A stretch of DNA of 64,000 bases. Origin: Parasphaerochaeta coccoides DSM 17374 (lineage in GTDB: Bacteria > Spirochaetota > Spirochaetia > Sphaerochaetales > Sphaerochaetaceae). Below the pieces are notes generated by a model, which did not search any database, was not told the origin of the DNA, and saw only the letters and a list, made by a program, of their open reading frames with translations. A program made the translations under genes and the position numbers. This document shows, piece by piece, positions 53,558-61,626 of this stretch. The DNA is taken from contig NC_015436.1 of NCBI RefSeq assembly GCF_000208385.1, forward strand, positions 806,001-870,000. Reading direction: 5' to 3'. Every line of letters begins with the position of its first letter. Within the stretch, counting starts at the first letter, position 1.

Positions 53558-54166
53558 TTATCCTTCTTGTTTGCTGATTTGTCCGGCCTTGAGCATGTCC
53601 ATGTAATATCGGCTTTCAATCGCCGATTTTTTTATGCCCAGAGTATTCAACATCTCCTGAAGATTCTCTTGGGCCTTCTTCACGTCTTTCACATCTGGAG
53701 CATCGGGCAATACGTACTCCATCTCAAGGAACCAGCCCAAAGGCGAAACTTCCAGCAGCTCAAGATGCAGAGGGAAACCATGAGTTCCTTTTTCCGTAAT
53801 CCACCAAGCCCATCCCCGCTTTTCTTTCCTGATGTATTCCTGCATGCCCAAAGCGGAACAGAAAGCGAATACTTCCTTCTCTTGCTGTATGTCAACGAAA
53901 AATTCCTGTTCGCAGTTGTTTTCAATCCCGTCTGACTGTCCATGAACCTTATGCGTGAAAACAATGCTTCCCTCTTCCTTTTCCTGCTCTCTGTGTTCCT
54001 TCACACTACGTACACGAAACCAAGGCCCTCCATGCAGAGGATGGGTGTAATAGACATCTTTCTTGGCAATGACACGGGGAGAAGAAATGCCGGGCAATGT
54101 GGAAATAAGCGCTTTTAGAACAAACGGTTCCGTGACACGCGCTTTCAGTTCTATTTCCGAGGACAT
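53558..54166 (-). CDS. CYTH-domain protein (class IV adenylate cyclase/thiamine-triphosphatase-like)
   Basis: Protein of 202 residues with the CYTH signature EIELKA at the N-terminus (ExExK), a set of acidic/basic strands (RVRSVKE; IVFTHKV; EQEFFVDI; LHLELLEVSPLG) and C-terminal helices. CYTH enzymes act on triphosphorylated substrates in a beta-tunnel: class IV adenylate cyclase, thiamine triphosphatase or polyphosphatase. The substrate cannot be told from the sequence. It lies one base downstream of the membrane-protein gene. Confidence 0.82.
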   Translation of the reverse strand: MSSEIELKARVTEPFVLKALISTLPGISSPRVIAKKDVYYTHPLHGGPWFRVRSVKEHREQEKEEGSIVFTHKVHGQSDGIENNCEQEFFVDIQQEKEVFAFCSALGMQEYIRKEKRGWAWWITEKGTHGFPLHLELLEVSPLGWFLEMEYVLPDAPDVKDVKKAQENLQEMLNTLGIKKSAIESRYYMDMLKAGQISKQEG

Positions 54167-54167
54167 A

Positions 54168-54950
54168 TCAATCCTTCCACGGAAAAATCATGTTCTTAAT
54201 GGAACGATGACCGACCTTCTCTCTCTCGTCAAAAAGCAAATCCTCCCAAGGAATATGCTTGCGGTCAGTTTCCGGATGTTCTTCCAGATAATCGTACTTG
54301 AACATCAGCAGCTTCACGGCAACCTGACGGCTGAGCAGTATTCCCCCCGTTCCGGGAGTCAGACCGACAAGAACAAGAGACAAGACGCCGGATATGATTC
54401 CGTGAAAAATCAGAAACAACGAGAACCCCAGGTTGTCCGCCAAGAGAATGAAACACTTGCGGAAAGTCTTCATGGGACGGTCGCCGCTCATGCGGCAAGC
54501 AAGAGGAAAGAAATATTGCATGGCAAGACCGACAATGACGAATACCCAGAAGACAAACATACCAAAGATGAAAGCAAGCGTCGTATTCTGGAGAAAATAA
54601 AAAGGTAATACAAAGAAAACAATGAGAATCAGCGCGGTATTGATGAAGAAATGCAGGACGCCATGTCTCCAGAGACGGGAAAACCCTTCCTTGAGCGCCC
54701 TGAAACCTTCCCGCTTGTAATCAGCATACAGGCACGTCTGCCATGAAACCACCGCGCAATAGAATGAATAGACAGCTGAGATGATGACCAAGGCTATGAT
54801 TCCCACAACGGAGTAGCCGTCAATGGCCATCAAGGACATCCCGCCATAGGCTCCCACGAAAACCAGCAGGAAACCCAAATTGTGTACGACAAGTCCGATC
54901 AGATTGTCCCATCCATCAAAAAAAGCCTTCTTTATGAAAAAGCCGACCAT
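54168..54950 (-). CDS. Hypothetical polytopic membrane protein
   Basis: Unrecognised protein of 260 residues with about six hydrophobic segments (for example 20-45, 48-70, 100-125, 128-150, 175-200) and a charged, mostly soluble C-terminal tail. GGAGGG lies before the ATG at 54950. It is directly upstream of the CYTH gene (one base between), so they probably share an operon. No transport or enzyme motif is seen. Confidence 0.7.
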   Translation of the reverse strand: MVGFFIKKAFFDGWDNLIGLVVHNLGFLLVFVGAYGGMSLMAIDGYSVVGIIALVIISAVYSFYCAVVSWQTCLYADYKREGFRALKEGFSRLWRHGVLHFFINTALILIVFFVLPFYFLQNTTLAFIFGMFVFWVFVIVGLAMQYFFPLACRMSGDRPMKTFRKCFILLADNLGFSLFLIFHGIISGVLSLVLVGLTPGTGGILLSRQVAVKLLMFKYDYLEEHPETDRKHIPWEDLLFDEREKVGHRSIKNMIFPWKD

Positions 54951-55062
54951 TCACATCCCTCCTGCCGTGCATCTGATACAAGAACCATATCTTTCCCCTC
55001 CAAGGTAATGCCAATCCCTGTATTGGACAAGTGGAGCATTAGGGAAAACATGGGAAACATCA

Positions 55063-56253
55063 TTATTTCGTAAAACGGCCGCGCAGGGCAATGGCAACGA
55101 TAATTTCCATCACCACTGCGAAAGCTCCCAGCCCTGCAAGGACGAGCATCACGGTAGGGAACCCAAGATGTTCATAGACAAACCCACCGCTTGCCGCGCC
55201 GATAATCATGCCGAAGGTAAGCAGGACTTCATGAATCATCATCCGACGTGCCCGATGTACGCTACCCGACGCTCCGTGGAATATGCTCATGGTATATGCG
55301 GTGGCAAAGACGCTGCCGAACACAACAAAGAAAGGTATGTACATCCATACCGTAGTGATTTTCACAGCATAAAGGCACACCAGGGAAAAGGCTACCTGTA
55401 CGCCCAGTATCACCCATGCACGGAAATGCCACCATGATGTACGCCCAAGGATATAGAACAAGCCACAGGTGGTTATTCCTCGGACAAGAAGCAAGGCTCC
55501 GGTCATGCTTTCCGGAATCTGAAGGACATCTTGGGCATACAGAGGAAATATTGTCTGGACGACACTCACTCCGCAATAGACAAGAACAAGTCCGCTCCAG
55601 CACAGATAGCGGAGAGGCGTACTTCCATCGGTTCCGGAGTCTTGGATGATGGCATGTTCTTCACTCGGTACTTCTTTCATGGAGGGAATGAAGCGGGAGC
55701 TGACAAACAGGAAGCACATCACGAAAAACAGGAAGACAGCTCCTGAAGACAATGCGGCGACAGTACTGATTTCAACCAGGATGCCCCCAATGAACGGAGC
55801 AACCCCGGCTCCGAAGGACCATGAAAAATTGAACTCTCCCATCGCCTTGTTCAAACGTACCCCTTCCCTGCCCCGACTTATCCAGCCTTCAATCTGCGGC
55901 CACATCAGCGACATGAATACCCCATAGAGAGCAAGTACTACGTAGAGAAAAAGAAGGGAGCGGACATAGATGACAGCAGCTATTGACAGAGACATGCCGA
56001 TAAGGGATACCTCCACGCAAATCCGGGGAGAAAATCTCCTGCTCCATGACTCTCCCGCAATACAGGCAAGAAGATAAGAGACCGTATAGATGCTTGTGGC
56101 AATGCCGATGTGATCCGCTCCCATGCCGAATGTCCTGCGTAGATGATAGACAAGGGCAAGATTAATCAGGGCTATGCCCAACTGGGTCAGGAATGAAACA
56201 AGATTCAGAACCGTATGATGGTCATTGACCGATGCGCGGGTGGTGACGGACAT
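55063..56253 (-). CDS. Major facilitator superfamily transporter
   Basis: Permease of 396 residues with twelve predicted membrane segments split by a central charged loop (about residues 180-205). The A-like motif at loop 2-3 is weak (GESWSRRFSP). GGAGGAG lies six bases before the ATG at 56253, so the in-frame upstream start at 56346 is rejected. Substrate unknown; no neighbouring enzyme suggests one. Confidence 0.87.
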   Translation of the reverse strand: MSVTTRASVNDHHTVLNLVSFLTQLGIALINLALVYHLRRTFGMGADHIGIATSIYTVSYLLACIAGESWSRRFSPRICVEVSLIGMSLSIAAVIYVRSLLFLYVVLALYGVFMSLMWPQIEGWISRGREGVRLNKAMGEFNFSWSFGAGVAPFIGGILVEISTVAALSSGAVFLFFVMCFLFVSSRFIPSMKEVPSEEHAIIQDSGTDGSTPLRYLCWSGLVLVYCGVSVVQTIFPLYAQDVLQIPESMTGALLLVRGITTCGLFYILGRTSWWHFRAWVILGVQVAFSLVCLYAVKITTVWMYIPFFVVFGSVFATAYTMSIFHGASGSVHRARRMMIHEVLLTFGMIIGAASGGFVYEHLGFPTVMLVLAGLGAFAVVMEIIVAIALRGRFTK

Positions 56254-56367
56254 GGAACACTCCTCCGTGGATGTCTGCGCTAAGATATAGCAGTCACACT
56301 TCACTAATGCAATATCATTACGGTTCTTGTTGCGAAATTTGTGCAAAGTATATAAAGTACGGTACGT

Positions 56368-56820
56368 ATGGAACTGTTATTGACCAATTCACCGCTTATT
56401 GCCTCGTTTCTCGCCCTTTTCACTGCACAGATGCTCAAGCCGATCATCGTCGCCATCCTTGAAAGGCGGTTTGAACCCAGCATGTTAGTCTCCACAGGGG
56501 GCATGCCATCATCCCATACTGCTGCCGTCATAGCCCTTGCGACCGCGACAGGCATCATCCAGGGCATTGGTTCCAACTACTTTGCCATTGCGGTCGTCCT
56601 TGCCGGCGTCGTCACCCATGATGCAATGGGCATCAGGCGGGAAGCCGGTAAGCAAGCGCAGGCGATAAACGAATGGAACAAGATTCTCGTCAAACTTTCC
56701 ACCAGCAAGGACAAGACGCCGGAAGTCCTCAAGACGATGCTCGGACATTCTTTCCCTCAAGTCCTCGGTGGCGTGCTGCTTGGACTTTTCTACGGATTCC
56801 TGACCCCAACCTTTTTCTAG
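56368..56820 (+). CDS. DUF212 / divergent PAP2 family membrane protein
   Basis: Protein of 150 residues, hydrophobic, with GGMPSSHTAAV in the second segment and HDAMGIRREAGKQA after it. This is the hallmark of DUF212 (divergent PAP2) proteins, in which the GMPSSH and following blocks resemble acid phosphatase signatures. Likely a small membrane lipid-phosphatase relative; activity unproven. Divergent from the MFS gene with a 115-base spacer. Confidence 0.88.
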   Translation: MELLLTNSPLIASFLALFTAQMLKPIIVAILERRFEPSMLVSTGGMPSSHTAAVIALATATGIIQGIGSNYFAIAVVLAGVVTHDAMGIRREAGKQAQAINEWNKILVKLSTSKDKTPEVLKTMLGHSFPQVLGGVLLGLFYGFLTPTFF

Positions 56821-56991
56821 GCATCTTCTTTCCACATATCAGTATCAATCTCTGCTCCTTAGATTGTCCGCATAATGGATATCATGATGTGTCATGGAGG
56901 GACAAGGAGGGATCAAGAGAGGGAACAAGGTGAAAACATAATTCCTCATGATGTGCATTCTTGTATATTATTACGAAATTTCACTCATTTA

Positions 56992-57007
56992 TTGCATATA
57001 TATTCCA
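56992..57007 (+). promoter_or_regulatory. ArgR-like operator upstream of the first amino-acid binding protein
   Basis: TTGCATATATATTCCA matches 8 of 10 conserved ARG-box bases. Six bases separate it from TTGACA at 57014-57019, the same spacing as at argG and at the permease gene. Confidence 0.5.
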
Positions 57008-57013
57008 AATCGC

Positions 57014-57054
57014 TTGACATTGAACGTATTTTTATGCAAGAACTCTGGTATAAT
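57014..57054 (+). promoter_or_regulatory. Predicted promoter elements of the first amino-acid binding protein gene
   Basis: An extended -10, TG-G-TATAAT (57046-57054), lies 55 bases before the ATG. A perfect TTGACA is at 57014-57019 but 29 bases away, too far to act with it as a normal -35; either could belong to a separate start. Confidence 0.45.
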
Positions 57055-57108
57055 GAGTATATCGAAAACTGAGTGCGGTATATGGCTTTATTAGTAGGAG
57101 ATGAAATC

Positions 57109-57885
57109 ATGAAAACAAAGACCTTGGCCCTGCTTCTTATCATATCATTGGTATCCGTGATGGCTGTCGGTGCGGCTGGCTCCAAGGAGAGCAGCAAGGA
57201 AAAAACTTCCTATGTGTTCGCCGCCAATGCGGCATGGCCGCCCCTGGAATATGTCGATGAAAACGGCAATGTGGTCGGCTATGAAATTGAACTGATCCAA
57301 GAAATTGGCAAAGCTGTCGGCAAGACTTTCACCATCAGGAATGTCGCATGGGATGGCATTTTCGCAGGTTTGGCAAATGGTGCTTATGATGGTATTGCCA
57401 GTGGAGTCTCCGTCACCGAAGAAAGAAAAGCTACCATGGATTTTTCAACTCCCATTCTCCAAGTGAAACAAGCTATCATCGTCCGCTCCGGAACAACGGG
57501 GATATCCAGCGGGGATGACCTTGTGGGAAAGAAAGTCGGAGTACAGATAGGCACGACAGGACACATTGCCCTGGAAGATACTTACGGCAAGGCAATCACA
57601 ATCCGTGCGTATGATGAGATTGGCCTGGCAATCGAGGATATGCTGAACGGCAATCTCGACGCTGCTGTCGCGGATTCAATCATTGCCAGTGATTTCGTCC
57701 TTGCCAATAAAAACTATCAGGGCAAGTTGTTCGTCAGCGGAGAAGCAAGCTCTATTGCTGAGGATATTGCCATCGTCGTCCCCAAGGGAAACGTTTATCT
57801 TCTTGGCTTGGTGAACGACGGATACGCTCTTCTCGTAAAAAACGGCACGGTCGCGACTCTCAAGGAAAAGTACAACCTGCTGTAA
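57109..57885 (+). CDS. Amino-acid ABC transporter binding protein (family 3), copy 1
   Basis: Extracytoplasmic binding protein of 258 residues. The signal peptide ends VGAAGSKESSK with no lipobox; the mature part shows AAWPPLEYVDENGNVVGYEIELIQEIGKAVG, the NVAWDGIFAGLANGAYDGI block and the VGVQIGTTG-type hinge of SBP_bac_3. AGGAG lies eight bases before the ATG at 57109. Genes of the same transport system (permease, ATPase) lie downstream beyond a second copy and an IS element. The ARG-box arrangement suggests arginine or another basic amino acid as ligand (inference). A strong terminator-like hairpin follows. Confidence 0.9.
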   Translation: MKTKTLALLLIISLVSVMAVGAAGSKESSKEKTSYVFAANAAWPPLEYVDENGNVVGYEIELIQEIGKAVGKTFTIRNVAWDGIFAGLANGAYDGIASGVSVTEERKATMDFSTPILQVKQAIIVRSGTTGISSGDDLVGKKVGVQIGTTGHIALEDTYGKAITIRAYDEIGLAIEDMLNGNLDAAVADSIIASDFVLANKNYQGKLFVSGEASSIAEDIAIVVPKGNVYLLGLVNDGYALLVKNGTVATLKEKYNLL

Positions 57886-57915
57886 ATCTCCTCTTTCCTT
57901 ATTGCATGACGGATG

Positions 57916-57947
57916 AAAGGTGTTGCAGTCAGTTTTGCAACACCTTT
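57916..57947 (+). terminator. Strong hairpin after binding-protein copy 1
   Basis: A perfect 12-bp stem AAAGGTGTTGCA/TGCAACACCTTT with an eight-base loop, followed by GTTGTATTC rather than a long T-run. It lies 30 bases after the stop. It probably ends or protects the highly expressed binding-protein transcript; a related GCAACAC stem is found after the IS element. Confidence 0.65.
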
Positions 57948-58114
57948 GTTGTATTCCCCCACTCTTGTTCATGCCACAAAACCAAACCTTTCTCTTCCCC
58001 CTTCCTTGTCTCTTCTTCTCACAGGACAGGAGCCTTGCGCCACAATTATTTCGTTATTTTAATAACATAAATGTAAATATTATAGGAGTATCAGAAAATA
58101 GCTAACAAATATAA

Positions 58115-58143
58115 TTGACATATAACACATGGATGATTATGGT
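58115..58143 (+). promoter_or_regulatory. Predicted promoter of binding-protein copy 2
   Basis: TTGACA (58115-58120), 17 bases, TATGGT (58138-58143), 35 bases before the ATG. No ARG box is seen at the position used in the neighbouring promoters. Confidence 0.45.
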
Positions 58144-58178
58144 TTCTCTATCTTTTTGGGGAAGTGATGGAGGAAAAC

Positions 58179-58943
58179 ATGAGAAAGACACATGCAATAA
58201 TCATTGGAATTCTGATTCTATGCATTGGCGGCCTTCTTTTCGGACAAGGTTCACGAGAATCAACAAAGACATCATATGTCATTGCTCATGATGCGACATG
58301 GCCTCCACTTGAATTCATTGATGAAAATGGAGTTTTGGTCGGATTTGAAATTGATCTGGTCAAAGAAGTCGCCAGACGAACGGGCATTACCTTCGAAAGC
58401 CGCAATGTCGCATGGGATGGCATCTTCGCCGGTCTTTTGAACAAGCAGTATGATGCAATTGCATCCAGCGTCACCATAACTGCTGAAAGACAGAAACAGT
58501 TTGATTTCACAGTTCCTGTCCTGCGTGTCACACAATCTATCATGGTTCGTACTAACGCCCAAGCACTGAAAACCCCGGATGATTTGAAGTTCCGGAAAGT
58601 CGGCGTCCAGATTGGAACCACGGGCGGATATGCCATTGAAGGGATTGAGGGCATCCAAGTCCTTTCCTACGATGAAATAGGTTTTGCGGTCGAGGATCTG
58701 CTGAATGGGAAAGTCGATGCGGTCGTCTGTGATTCCATCATCGCCAGTGATTTCGTTCTGTCCAATCCCAGCTATTCAGGACGGCTCACTGTTTCCGGAA
58801 CCGCCAGCTCTGACACCGAGGAACTCGCCTGGGTCGTGGTGAAAGGCAATACTTCTCTCCGTGACCTGCTGAGCTCCACACTTGAGGCCATGGAAGCGGA
58901 CGGCACGACTGCTGCATTAAAGAAAAAATGGAATATTATTTAA
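58179..58943 (+). CDS. Amino-acid ABC transporter binding protein (family 3), copy 2
   Basis: A 254-residue paralogue of the preceding gene: the mature halves align almost throughout, with identical blocks such as NVAWDGIFAG, VGVQIGTTG, DEIG-A-EDLLNG and DSIIASDFVL. The signal ends LLFGQGSREST, again without Cys. GGAGG lies five bases before the ATG. The frame is intact, so both copies may be active with different ligand preference. Downstream is the IS30 element, which separates it from the permease gene. Confidence 0.9.
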   Translation: MRKTHAIIIGILILCIGGLLFGQGSRESTKTSYVIAHDATWPPLEFIDENGVLVGFEIDLVKEVARRTGITFESRNVAWDGIFAGLLNKQYDAIASSVTITAERQKQFDFTVPVLRVTQSIMVRTNAQALKTPDDLKFRKVGVQIGTTGGYAIEGIEGIQVLSYDEIGFAVEDLLNGKVDAVVCDSIIASDFVLSNPSYSGRLTVSGTASSDTEELAWVVVKGNTSLRDLLSSTLEAMEADGTTAALKKKWNII

Positions 58944-58981
58944 ATTTCTGGCTTTTACTCAAATGAAAAAGAAAAGGCAAC
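58944..58981 (+). repeat. Repeat pair, left copy
   Basis: A 13-base segment ATTTCTGGCTTTT (58944-58956) is repeated directly at 60638-60650, and the next segment, 58962-58981, is the exact reverse complement of 60613-60632 (20 bases). The two units bracket the IS30 element but in different order. Confidence 0.75.
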
Positions 58982-58994
58982 GAGAAATCTGAGG

Positions 58995-60511
58995 GAAGTT
59001 GCGAGAGGCACTTCACAAGTATGATGCACTTACTGGTACACTGAAAGGACTCCGGCAACCGCCACGGCTCGGACAGGAGGAACGAGTATGGCGAAGAATC
59101 ATCTGACGTTGAGTGAGAGAATCAGAATAGAGGGGATGGTGTCCCAAGGAATCAGTTTTGCCCGGATAGCCAAGGAACTGGGCAAGGATCGCTCTACGGT
59201 GTCGCGGGAAGTGCGCCGGCACCCGAAGGAAAAGAAATCGGGAGGCTACAGCCGGCGTTTCAACGACTGTCGCAAGAGGACGGGATGTCCGGCCAGTGGG
59301 AACTGTGACGATCCGGGGTGCCGCAGAGAGAGGTGCAGCGGGTGTGCCGCGGGCTGTTCGCGGAAGCTGTGCCCCACCTACGAGCAGGAAATCTGCGGGA
59401 AACTGCGGGTCGTGCCGTATGTGTGCAATGCGTGTGTGGACAGGAGCCGCTGTACGCTGACGAAGGTCTTCTACGAGGCGACGCACGCGCAGAAGGAGTA
59501 TCTGGAGGACCTGTCCGCGAGCAGGTCAGGTCTTGCCATTACGGAAGAGGAGGCCCGGGCCATCCAGCAGATCATCTCACCTCTGCTCGCCCAGGGCCAG
59601 AGCCTGTACAGCATCAACCAGAGGCACGGACAGCTCATCATGCGTTCGACCAAGACGCTGTACACGTATGTGAATGCGGGAGTCTTTCCCGACATAGGGA
59701 ACATCGACCTGCCCCGCAAGGTCACCTATCGCAGACGCAAGAGGAAGGACGGGCATCAGTACAAGGGGGACAGGCGCTATCGTGTCGGAAGGACCAAGGA
59801 AGACTTCGACGCCTTCATGCGGGAGAGGGGAAATCTCTCTCCGGTTCAGATGGACACGGTGGAAGGACCCCGCTCAGAACGCAGGTGCCTGCTGACGTTG
59901 CAGTTCACCTCCTGTTCGGTGCAGCTGGCCTTCCTGAGGGAAGCACATGACGCGGCCTCGGTACGTGCGGTGTTTGCCTCCCTCCGCCAGCGGCTGGGAG
60001 ACGGCTTCCCTCTGCTGTTTCCCGTCATCCTGACGGACAACGGTTCCGAGTTCTCCTGCCCGGAGGCACTGGAGACCGATGGGCAGGGAGAGCTTCTCAC
60101 CCGTGTGTTCTACTGTCATCCGATGGCGTGCTGGGAAAAGGCCGCCTGTGAGAACAACCATGCCCTTATCAGGAGAATACTCCCCAAGGGGCGCACGTTC
60201 TCGGATCTGACGCAGCAGAAGGTGGACATGATGATGAACCATGTCAATTCCTATCCGCGGGCCCAGTACGGCGGCAAGTCCGCCTACGAGATGTTCGTCT
60301 TTCTCTATGGGCAAGAACTGGCACAAAGAATCGGGCTTGAGAATGTTCCCACTCGGAATATTACCCTCAAGCCCGTCCTGATCGACTAGAACCGAAGCCG
60401 TGGCGGTTGCCGGAACACCGCACCTTTCATCCTGCGGCCTGCTTGCGATGTTGCGTTAAAACGAATCGGAGCAGGTCGCGTTTCGGTGCGTCCGGAACTT
60501 AGTGCAACTTC
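58995..60511 (+). mobile_element. IS30-family insertion sequence (outer ends tentative)
   Basis: One transposase gene flanked by a perfect 19-base inverted repeat, TCCGGCAACCGCCACGGCT at 59051-59069 and its reverse complement at 60396-60414. These may be internal to the real ends. The stretch from GAAGTTGC (58995-59002) to GCAACTTC (60504-60511) gives an 8-base outer inverted repeat and 1517 bases total; GG flanks both sides, compatible with a two-base target duplication. Outer ends are a proposal. It is more GC-rich than its neighbours. Confidence 0.7.
59088..60389 (+). CDS. IS30-family transposase
   Basis: DDE transposase of 433 residues. N-terminal HTH in LSERIRIEGMVSQGISFARIAKELGKDRSTVSREVRRH; then a Cys-rich segment (about residues 65-125, over ten Cys) that looks like zinc-binding; then the catalytic core with D in VQMDTVEGP, D in VILTDNGSEF and E in KAACENNHALIRR. 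Length is greater than classic IS30 (about 380) because of the Cys-rich part. No frameshift seen, so it may be active. Confidence 0.93.
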   Translation: MAKNHLTLSERIRIEGMVSQGISFARIAKELGKDRSTVSREVRRHPKEKKSGGYSRRFNDCRKRTGCPASGNCDDPGCRRERCSGCAAGCSRKLCPTYEQEICGKLRVVPYVCNACVDRSRCTLTKVFYEATHAQKEYLEDLSASRSGLAITEEEARAIQQIISPLLAQGQSLYSINQRHGQLIMRSTKTLYTYVNAGVFPDIGNIDLPRKVTYRRRKRKDGHQYKGDRRYRVGRTKEDFDAFMRERGNLSPVQMDTVEGPRSERRCLLTLQFTSCSVQLAFLREAHDAASVRAVFASLRQRLGDGFPLLFPVILTDNGSEFSCPEALETDGQGELLTRVFYCHPMACWEKAACENNHALIRRILPKGRTFSDLTQQKVDMMMNHVNSYPRAQYGGKSAYEMFVFLYGQELAQRIGLENVPTRNITLKPVLID

Positions 60512-60591
60512 GGTCTTCTTGTAGGAATTATCACCTCTCTGACGCTTTTTGTAAAGATTTCATCTCCCGGTCGTGCACTTACTTCTACAAT

Positions 60592-60628
60592 GCAACACCT
60601 CCCTCCATTTGTGTTGCCTTTTCTTTTT
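60592..60628 (+). terminator. Predicted intrinsic terminator downstream of the IS element
   Basis: GCAACAC (60592-60598) and GTGTTGC (60611-60617) form a 7-bp stem, followed by CTTTTCTTTTT on the plus strand. It resembles the GCAACACC stem after binding-protein copy 1. It would stop read-through from the IS into the permease gene. Confidence 0.65.
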
Positions 60629-60650
60629 CATTCGACCATTTCTGGCTTTT
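60613..60650 (+). repeat. Repeat pair, right copy
   Basis: Bases 60613-60632 are the exact reverse complement of 58962-58981, and 60638-60650 repeats 58944-58956 directly. The first unit also forms part of the terminator T-run. Confidence 0.75.
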
Positions 60651-60651
60651 T

Positions 60652-60667
60652 ATGCATAATTATTCAT
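60652..60667 (+). promoter_or_regulatory. ArgR-like operator upstream of the amino-acid permease gene
   Basis: ATGCATAATTATTCAT has 9 of 10 conserved ARG-box bases and differs from the perfect argG box at two of 16 positions. Six bases separate it from the -35. Confidence 0.65.
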
Positions 60668-60673
60668 GATTTA

Positions 60674-60702
60674 TTGACATTGGCTGCATATTAATGTAGA
60701 AT
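60674..60702 (+). promoter_or_regulatory. Promoter of the amino-acid permease/ATPase operon
   Basis: TTGACA (60674-60679), 17-base spacer, TAGAAT (60697-60702). It is near-consensus and lies between the IS element and the permease ATG, so the downstream genes do not depend on the binding-protein transcript. Confidence 0.75.
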
Positions 60703-60756
60703 TACAAGTGGTGCGCAATTGCAGCCAAGCTGATAATTCAGGAATTAGGAAGGCAC

Positions 60757-61626
60757 ATGAAGAATCCCTATGACAAGGAAGGTGCGGACGGTGTCCTGCC
60801 CGTACCCCATCCCAAGAAAATCCAACCGTCACAGACGTTTCAGGATAAACCAACCGGACATACTTCTTTACAGATGACCGATGGTGTCCTGATACCCCGC
60901 AAGGACAACCATCATGTATTCACTTCATGGCGCATCACCTTCTTCGCCGCGCTGGTGCTTCTTGCTTGTCTGGTGATTTTCATTCCGGATCCTTATCGGA
61001 AAATATTTACTGTCACAGTGTCAGGCATACCGGTGACTTTCCAAGTGACGGTCTTCGCAATCATCCTGTCGGTGGTCATCGGCGTCCTCGCTGGTCTTGG
61101 AGCGGTAAGTAAAAGCCGTGTAATCAATCTAATCAGCGGTGTATACGTTGAGCTGATTCGCGGCATCCCTCTCCTTGTCCAGTTGATTTTCATTTATTTT
61201 GCGGTCGGACGTTTCATCAATGTAGAAGGCGTGGTGGCGGCTATCATAGCCTTGGGCATCTGCTTCGGGGCTTACATGGGAGAAATAATTCGGGCAGGCA
61301 TCCAGGCCATCCCGAAAGGTCAGATGGAGGCGGCCATCGCCTTGGGTCTGACAAGAACCCAGGCATTCCGTTCCGTCATCCTCCCCCAGACAATCAAGAT
61401 TGTCCTGCCTGCAATTGGCAATGAGTTCATCTCCATGCTCAAGGATTCGTCACTGGTTTCTACCCTTGCTTTAAGTGATATCCTCCGGCGCGGACGAGAA
61501 TACATTTCCCGCACTTTTCTTTCCTTGGAAACAATGCTTATCGTGGCATTGATTTATCTCATCATCACCCTCGTGCTTTCCCGTCTTGTCGGAATCCTTG
61601 AGGAAAGGCTTCACCAAAATGGCTAG
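60757..61626 (+). CDS. Polar amino-acid ABC transporter permease (HisM/GlnP-like)
   Basis: Permease of 289 residues with a long polar N-terminal segment (about 50 residues), then five membrane segments. The EAA loop is around [26 protein letters not shown], standard for PAAT permeases, followed by [23 protein letters not shown] precedes the ATG. It overlaps the ATPase gene by eight bases. The unusual N-terminal extension is not part of the family. Confidence 0.93.
   Translation: MKNPYDKEGADGVLPVPHPKKIQPSQTFQDKPTGHTSLQMTDGVLIPRKDNHHVFTSWRITFFAALVLLACLVIFIPDPYRKIFTVTVSGIPVTFQVTVFAIILSVVIGVLAGLGAVSKSRVINLISGVYVELIRGIPLLVQLIFIYFAVGRFINVEGVVAAIIALGICFGAYMGEIIRAGIQAIPKGQMEAAIALGLTRTQAFRSVILPQTIKIVLPAIGNEFISMLKDSSLVSTLALSDILRRGREYISRTFLSLETMLIVALIYLIITLVLSRLVGILEERLHQNG

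Noticed and set aside
57020-57048. TTGACA paired with the downstream TATAAT as one promoter
   Set aside because: The spacing is 29 bases, far outside the usual range; the extended TGG-TATAAT may work alone and the TTGACA may serve a different start.
59318-59950. Second plus-strand frame inside the IS30 transposase gene
   Set aside because: Low-complexity Arg/Gly/Pro composition typical of an out-of-frame reading of GC-rich DNA; the DDE motifs are in the other frame, with no sign of programmed frameshifting.
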